Shown: positions 57,901 to 64,000 of the stretch, piece after piece
Layout of the letters: the number at the start of each line of letters is the position of its first letter
Position numbering within the stretch: position 1 is the first letter of the stretch
Notes under the pieces: generated by a model
Databases searched by the model: none
Told to the model about the DNA's origin: nothing
Seen by the model: only the letters and a program-made list of their open reading frames with translations
Translations under genes and position numbers: made by a program
Source of the DNA: Leptodactylus fallax
Taxonomy: Eukaryota > Chordata > Amphibia > Anura > Leptodactylidae
Reading direction: 5' to 3'
Assembly: GCA_947044405.1 (NCBI GenBank)
Contig: CAMRHE010000332.1
Span: 124,001 to 188,000 of the forward strand
Length of the DNA: 64,000 bases

Positions 57901-60170
57901 CAGTGAGGGGGCTAATGTCAGTATACCTGCTAGTCTAGGTCAGTGAGGGGGCTAATGTCAGTATACCTGCTAGTCTAGGTCAGTGAGGGGGCTAATGTCA
58001 GTATACATGCTAGTCTAGGTCAGTGAGGGGGCTAATGTCAGTATACATGCTAGTCTAGGCCAGTGAGGGGGCTAATGTCAGTATACCTGCTAGTCTAGGT
58101 CAGTGAGGGGGGTAATGTCAGTATACCTGCTAGTCTAGGTCAGTGAGGGGGCTAATGTCAGTATACATGCTAGTCTAGGTCAGTGAGGGGGCTAATGTCA
58201 GTATACCTGCTAGTCTAGGTCAGTGAGGGCGCTAATGTCAGTATATATGCTAGTCTAGGTCAGTGAGGGGGCTAATGTCAGTATACATGCTATTCTAGGT
58301 CAGTGAGGGCGCTAATGTCAGTATATATGCTAGTCTAGGTCAGTGAGGGGGCTAATGTCAGTATACCTGCTAGTCTAGGTCAGTGAGGGGGCTAATGTCA
58401 GTATACCTGCTAGTCTAGGTCAGTGAGGGGGCTAATGTCAGTATACCTGCTAGTCTAGGTCAGTGAGGGGGCTAATGTCAGTATACCTGCTAGTCTAGGT
58501 CAGTGAGGGGGCTAATGTCAGTATACATGCTAGTCTAGGTCAGTGAGGGGGCTAATGTCAGTATACATGCTAGTCTAGGCCAGTGAGGGGGCTAATGTCA
58601 GTATACATGCTAGTCTAGGTCAGTGAGGGGGGCTAATGTCAGTATACATGCTAGTCTAGTTCAGTGAGGGCGCTAATGTCAGTATACATGCTAGTCTAGG
58701 TCAGTGAGGGGGCTAATGTCAGTATACCTGCTAGTCTAGGTCAGTGAGGGGGGCTAATGTCAGTATACATGCTAGTCTAGGTCAGTGAGGGGGATAATGT
58801 CAGTATACCTGCTAGTCTAGGCCAGTGAGGGGGGCTAATGTCAGTATATATGCTAGTCTAGGTCAGTGAGGGGGGCTAATGTCAGTATACATGCTAGTCT
58901 AGGTCAGTGAGGGGGATAATGTCAGTATACCTGCTAGTCTAGGCCAGTGAGGGGGATAATGTCAGTATACATGCTAGTCTAGGTCAATGAGGGGGATAAT
59001 GTCAGTATACCTGCTAGTCTAGGTCAGTGAGGGGGCTAATGTCAGTACACCTGCTAGTCTAGGTCAGTGAGGGGGCTAATGTCAGTATACATGCTAGTCT
59101 AGGCCAGTGAGGGGGCTAATGTCAGTATACATGCTAGTCTAGGTCAGTGAGGGGGCTAATGTCAGTATACATGCTAGTCTAGGTCAGTGAGGGGGCTAAT
59201 GTCAGTATACATGCTAGTCTAGGCCAGTGAGGGGGCTAATGTCAGTATACATGCTAATCTAGGTCAGTGAGGGGGCTAATGTCAGTATACATGCTAGTCT
59301 AGGTCAGTGAGGGGGATAATGTCAGTATACATGCTAGTCTAGGTCAGTGAGGGGGCTAATGTCAGTATACATGCTAGTCTAGGCCAGTGAGGGGGCTAAT
59401 GTCAGTATACCTGCTAGTCTAGGCCAGTGAGGGGGCTAATGTCAGTATACCTGCTAGTCTAGGTCAGTGAGGGGGATAATGTCAGTATACCTGCTAGTCT
59501 AGGTCATTGAGGGGGCTAATGTCAGTATACCTGCTAGTCTAGGCCAGTGAGGGGGCTAATGTCAGTATACCTGCTAGCCTAGGTCAGTGAGGGGGCTAAT
59601 GTCAGTATACATGCTAGTCTAGGTCAGTGCTGGGGCTAATGTCAGTATACATGCTAGTCTAGGTCAGTGAGGGGGGCTAATGTCAGTATACCTGCTAGTC
59701 TAGGTCAGTGAGGGCGCTAATGTCAGTATACCTGCTAGTCTAGGTCAGTGAGGGGGCTAATGTCAGTATACCTGCTAGTCTAGGTCAGTGAAGGGGGCTA
59801 ATGTCAGTATATCTGCTAGTCTAGGTCAGTGAGGGGGCTAATGTCAGTATACCTGCTAGTCTAGGTCAGTGAGGGGGGCTAATGTCAGTATACATGCTAG
59901 TCTAGGTCAGTGAGGGGGATAATGTCAGTATACCTGCTAGTCTAGGCCAGTGAGGGGGCTAATGTCAGTATATATGCTAGTCTAGGTCAGTGAGGGGGGC
60001 TAATGTCAGTATACATGCTAGTCTAGGTCAGTGAGGGGGCTAATGTCAGTATACATGCTAGTCTAGGTCAGTGAGGGGGTAAATGTCAGTATACCTGCTA
60101 GTCTAGGTCAGTGAGGGGGCTAATGTCAGTATACATGCTAGTCTAGGTCAGTGAGGGGGCTAATGTCAGT
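55000..60170 (+). repeat. Higher-order block, copy about 16.6 kb downstream of 38.4 kb
   Basis: Partner of 38400-43560 with the same marker order and only base-level offset drift, due to G-run length changes. Confidence 0.82.
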
Positions 60171-60361
60171 ATATATGCTAGTCTAGGCCAGTGAGGGGGC
60201 TAATGTCAGTATACCTGCTAGTCTAGGTCAGTGAGGGGGCTAATGTCAGTATACCTGCTAGTCTAGGTCAGTGAGGGGGCTAATGTCAGTATACCTGCTA
60301 GTCTAGGTCAGTGAGGGGGCTAATGTCAGTATACCTGCTAGTCTAGGTCAGTGAGGGGGCT

Positions 60362-63300
60362 AATGTCTGTATACATGCTAGTCTAGGTCAGTGAGGGGGC
60401 TAATGTCAGTATACCTGCTAGTCTAGGTCAGTGAGGGGGCTAATGTCAGTATACCTGCTAGCCTAGGCCAGTGAGGGGGCTAATGTCAGTATACCTGCTA
60501 GTCTAGGTCAGTGAGGGGGCTAATGTCAGTATATATGCTAGTCTAGGCCAGTGAGGGCGCTAATGTCAGTATATATGCTAATCTAGGTCAGTGAGGGGGC
60601 TAATGTCAGTATACCTGCTAGTCTAGGTCAGTGAGGGGGGCTAATGTCAGTATACATGCTAGTCTAGGTCAGTGAGGGGGCTAATGTCAGTATACCTGCT
60701 AGTCTAGGCCAGTGAGGGGGCTAATGTCAGTATACATGCTAGTCTAGGCCAGTGAGGGGGATAATGTCAGTATACATGCTAGCTAGGCCAGTGAGGGGGC
60801 TAATGTCAGTATACATGCTAGTCTAGGTCAGTGAGGGGGCTAATGTCAGTATATATGCTAGTCTAGGTCAGTGAGGGGGCTAATGTCAGTATACATGCTA
60901 GTCTAGGTCAGTGAGGGGGCTAATGTCAGTATACCTGCTAGTCTAGGTCAGTGAGGGGGCTAATGTCAGTATACCTGCTAGTCTAGGTCAGTGAGGGGGC
61001 TAATGTCAGTATACCTGCTAGTCTAGGCCAGTGAGGGGGCTAATGTCAGTATACATGCTAGTCTAGGCCAGTGAGGGGGCTAATGTCAGTATACATGCTA
61101 GTCTAGGTCAGTGAGGGGGCTAATGTCAGTATACATGCTAGTCTAGGTCAGTGAGGGCGCTAATGTCAGTATAATGCTAGTCTAGGTCAGTGAGGGGGCT
61201 AATGTCAGTATACCTGCTAGTCTAGGTCAGTGAGGGGGGCTAATGTCAGTATACATGCTAGTCTAGGTCAGTGAGGGGGATAATGTCAGTATACCTGCTA
61301 GTCTAGGCCAGTGAGGGGGCTAATGTCAGTATACATGCTAGTCTAGGTCAGTGAGGGGGCAGAAGCTAATGTCAGTATACCTGCTAGTCTAGGTCAGTGA
61401 GGGGGCTAATGTCAGTATACATGCTAGTCTAGGTCAGTGAGGGGGCTAATGTCAGTATATATGCTAGTCTAGGTCAGTGAGGGGGCTAATGTCAGTATAC
61501 CTGCTAGTCTAGGTCAGTGAGGGGGCTAATGTCAGTATACATGCTAGTCTAGGTCAGTGAGGGGGCTAATGTCAGTATACATGCTAGTCTAGGTCAGTGA
61601 GGGGGCTAATGTCAGTATACCTGCTAGTCTAGGTCAGTGAGGGGGGCTAATGTCAGTATACATGCTAGTCTAGGTCAGTGAGGGGGCTAATGTCAGTATA
61701 CATGCTAGTCTAGGTCAGTGAGGGGGCTAATGTCAGTATACCTGCTAGTCTAGGCCAGTGAGGGGGCTAATGTCAGTATACATGCTAGTCTAGGCCAGTG
61801 AGGGGGCTAATGTCAGTATACATGCTAGTCTAGGCCAGTGAGGGGGCTAATGTCAGTATACCTGCTAGTCTAGGTCAGTGAGGGCGCTAATGTCAGTATA
61901 TATGCTAGTCTAGGTCAGTGAGGGGGCTAATGTCAGTATACCTGCTAGTCTAGGTCAGTGAGGGGGCTAATGTCAGTATACCTGCTAGTCTAGGTCAGTG
62001 AGGGGGCTAATGTCAGTATACCTGCTAGTCTAGGTCAGTGAGGGGGCTAATGTCAGTATACCTGCTAGTCTAGGTCAGTGAGGGGGCTAATGTCAGTATA
62101 CATGCTAGTCTAGGTCAGTGAGGGGGGCTAATGTCAGTATACATGCTAGTCTAGGCCAGTGAGGGGGCTAATGTCAGTATACATGCTAGTCTAGGTCAGT
62201 GAGGGGGCTAATGTCAGTATACATGCTAGTCTAGGTCAGTGAGGGGGCTAATGTCAGTATACATGCTAGTCTAGGTCAGTGAGGGGGCTAATGTCAGTAT
62301 ACCTGCTAGTCTAGGTCAGTGAGGGGGGCTAATGTCAGTATACATGCTAGTCTAGGTCAGTGAGGGGGATAATGTCAGTATACCTGCTAGTCTAGGCCAG
62401 TGAGGGGGATAATGTCAGTATACATGCTAGTCTAGGTCAGTGAGGGGGATAATGTCAGTATACCTGCTAGTCTAGGTCAGTGAGGGGGCTAATGTCAGTA
62501 TACCTGCTAGTCTAGGTCAGTGAGGGGGCTAATGTCAGTATACATGCTAGTCTAGGCCAGTGAGGGGGCTAATGTCAGTATACATGCTAGTCTAGGTCAG
62601 TGAGGGGGCTAATGTCAGTATACATGCTAGTCTAGGTCAGTGAGGGGGCTAATGTCAGTATACATGCTAGTCTAGGCCAGTGAGGGGGCTAATGTCAGTA
62701 TACATGCTAGTCTAGGTCAGTGAGGGGGCTAATGTCAGTATACATGCTAGTCTAGGTCAGTGAGGGGGCTAATGTCAGTATACATGCTAGTCTAGGTCAG
62801 TGAGGGGGCTAATGTCAGTATACATGCTAGTCTAGGCCAGTGAGGGGGCTAATGTCAGTATACCTGCTAGTCTAGGTCAGTGAGGGGGCTAATGTCAGTA
62901 TACCTGCTAGTCTAGGTCAGTGAGGGGGATAATGTCAGTATACCTGCTAGTCTAGGTCAGTGAGGGGGCTAATGTCAGTATACCTGCTAGTCTAGGCCAG
63001 TGAGGGGGCTAATGTCAGTATACATGCTAGTCTAGGCCAGTGAGGGGGCTAATGTCAGTATACATGCTAGTCTAGGTCAGTGAGGGGGCTAATGTCAGTA
63101 TACATGCTAGTCTAGGTCAGTGAGGGGGCTAATGTCAGTATACATGCTAGTCTAGGCCAGTGAGGGGGCTAATGTCAGTATACATGCTAGTCTAGGTCAG
63201 TGAGGGGGCTAATGTCAGTATACATGCTAGTCTAGGTCAGTGAGGGGGCTAATGTCAGTATACATGCTACTCTAGGTCAGTGAGGGGGCTAATGTCAGCA

Positions 63301-64000
63301 TACATGCTAGTCTAGGCCAGTGAGGGGGCTACTGTCAGTATACCTGCTAGTCTAGGTCAGTGAGGGGGCTAATGTCAGTATACCTGCTAGTCTAGGTCAG
63401 TGAGGGGGCTAATGTCAGTATACCTGCTAGTCTAGGTCAGTGAGGGGGCTAATGTCAGTATACCTGCTAGTCTAGGCCAGTGAGGGGGCTAATGTCAGTA
63501 TACCTGCTAGCCTAGGTCAGTGAGGGGGCTAATGTCAGTATACATGCTAGTCTAGGTCAGTGAGGGGGCTAATGTCAGTATACATGCTAGTCTAGGTCAG
63601 TGAGGGGGGCTAATGTCAGTATACCTGCTAGTCTAGGTCAGTGAGGGGGATAATGTCAGTATACCTGCTAGTCTAGGTCAGTGAGGGGGCTAATGTCAGT
63701 ATACCTGCTAGTCTAGGTCAGTGAGGGGGGCTAATGTCAGTATATCTGCTAGTCTAGGTCAGTGAGGGGGCTAATGTCAGTATACCTGCTAGTCTAGGTC
63801 AGTGAGGGGGGCTAATGTCAGTATACATGCTAGTCTAGGTCAGTGAGGGGGATAATGTCAGTATACCTGCTAGTCTAGGCCAGTGAGGGGGCTAATGTCA
63901 GTATATATGCTAGTCTAGGTCAGTGAGGGGGGCTAATGTCAGTATACATGCTAGTCTAGGTCAGTGAGGGGGCTAATGTCAGTATACATGCTAGTCTAGG
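60362..64000 (+). repeat. Right-hand copy of the array left-edge block
   Basis: Partner of 18911-22430. Includes the shared run of a GGGCGCT unit followed by TATATGCTAATC (19078-19135 and 60531-60590). The window ends inside this copy. Confidence 0.7.

Larger units (their letters stand above)
18711..64000 (+). repeat. Giant 40-bp satellite array, open at the right edge
   Basis: From 18711 to the last base the sequence is head-to-tail copies of a 40-bp unit (model unit 18751-18790), about 45.3 kb and roughly 1,130 copies. Each unit holds GTATAC, TGCTAGTCTAGG, AGGTCAGTGAGG and a G5 run. Variation is concentrated at a few sites: TACCTGCT, TACATGCT, TATATGCT or TATCTGCT; AGGTCAG or AGGCCAG; and GGGGGCT, GGGGGAT, GGGCGCT or GGGGTAA; with G runs of 4-7. 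There are no spacers, no inversions and no foreign insertion over the entire length. TAG and TGA in the unit stop every forward frame, so it is non-coding. The role is unknown; satellites of this scale occur in heterochromatin and near centromeres or telomeres. Confidence 0.98.

Noticed and set aside
18711..64000. CRISPR array
   Set aside because: The repeats are directly adjacent 40-bp units with no unique spacers, and there are no cas genes; the setting is a vertebrate genome.
18711..64000. Coding tandem-repeat protein
   Set aside because: The unit contains TAG and TGA, and its length is not a multiple of three, so stops occur in all forward frames; the reverse strand is also closed.
18711..64000. 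Telomeric repeat
   Set aside because: The unit is not TTAGGG-based and is far longer.

Overview
The window looks like vertebrate nuclear DNA, most probably from an amphibian with a large, repeat-rich genome (inference). It holds one spliced protein gene with long introns, a vertebrate-type transposon mix (Tc1/mariner, a Penelope-like element with a GIY-YIG endonuclease, Ty3/gypsy, short inverted-repeat elements), and a very large simple satellite. I see no bacterial-type operons, CRISPR arrays, rRNA or tRNA genes.

The single host gene is a complete, apparently intact member of the NXPE family (neurexophilin-like domain plus PC-esterase domain) on the + strand. Five coding exons join in frame: 76-168, 4004-4707, 10850-10911, 12342-12554 and 15252-15790, giving 536 codons and a stop. 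Exon 1 supplies a short N-terminal hydrophobic anchor or signal, exon 2 the neurexophilin-like part, and exons 4-5 the esterase part, with a GDS motif near residue 341 and a D...H pair near the C-terminus.

The introns are filled with mobile DNA. Intron 1 holds a 2.9 kb antisense Ty3/gypsy element with two LTRs and a 5-bp target duplication; it keeps gag and protease remnants but has lost the rest of pol. Intron 2 holds a decayed Penelope-like element on the + strand, split by an internally deleted Tc1 element, an inverted partner fragment of the same Penelope family on the - strand, and a second deleted Tc1 copy. Introns 2-4 and the 3' flank carry several foldback or MITE-like elements.

From 18711 to the last base, about 45.3 kb (71% of the window) is one head-to-tail satellite with a 40-bp unit, roughly 1,130 copies, and no right boundary. 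It has no spacers and no open reading frames. It is not uniform: rare marker variants recur at fixed offsets (about 2.25, 4.17, 9.75, 16.6 and 41.4 kb), so blocks of tens to more than a hundred units have been duplicated in turn. The start of the array matches the end of the window at about 41.4 kb offset. This layered array is the most unusual feature here. I found no new multi-gene system.
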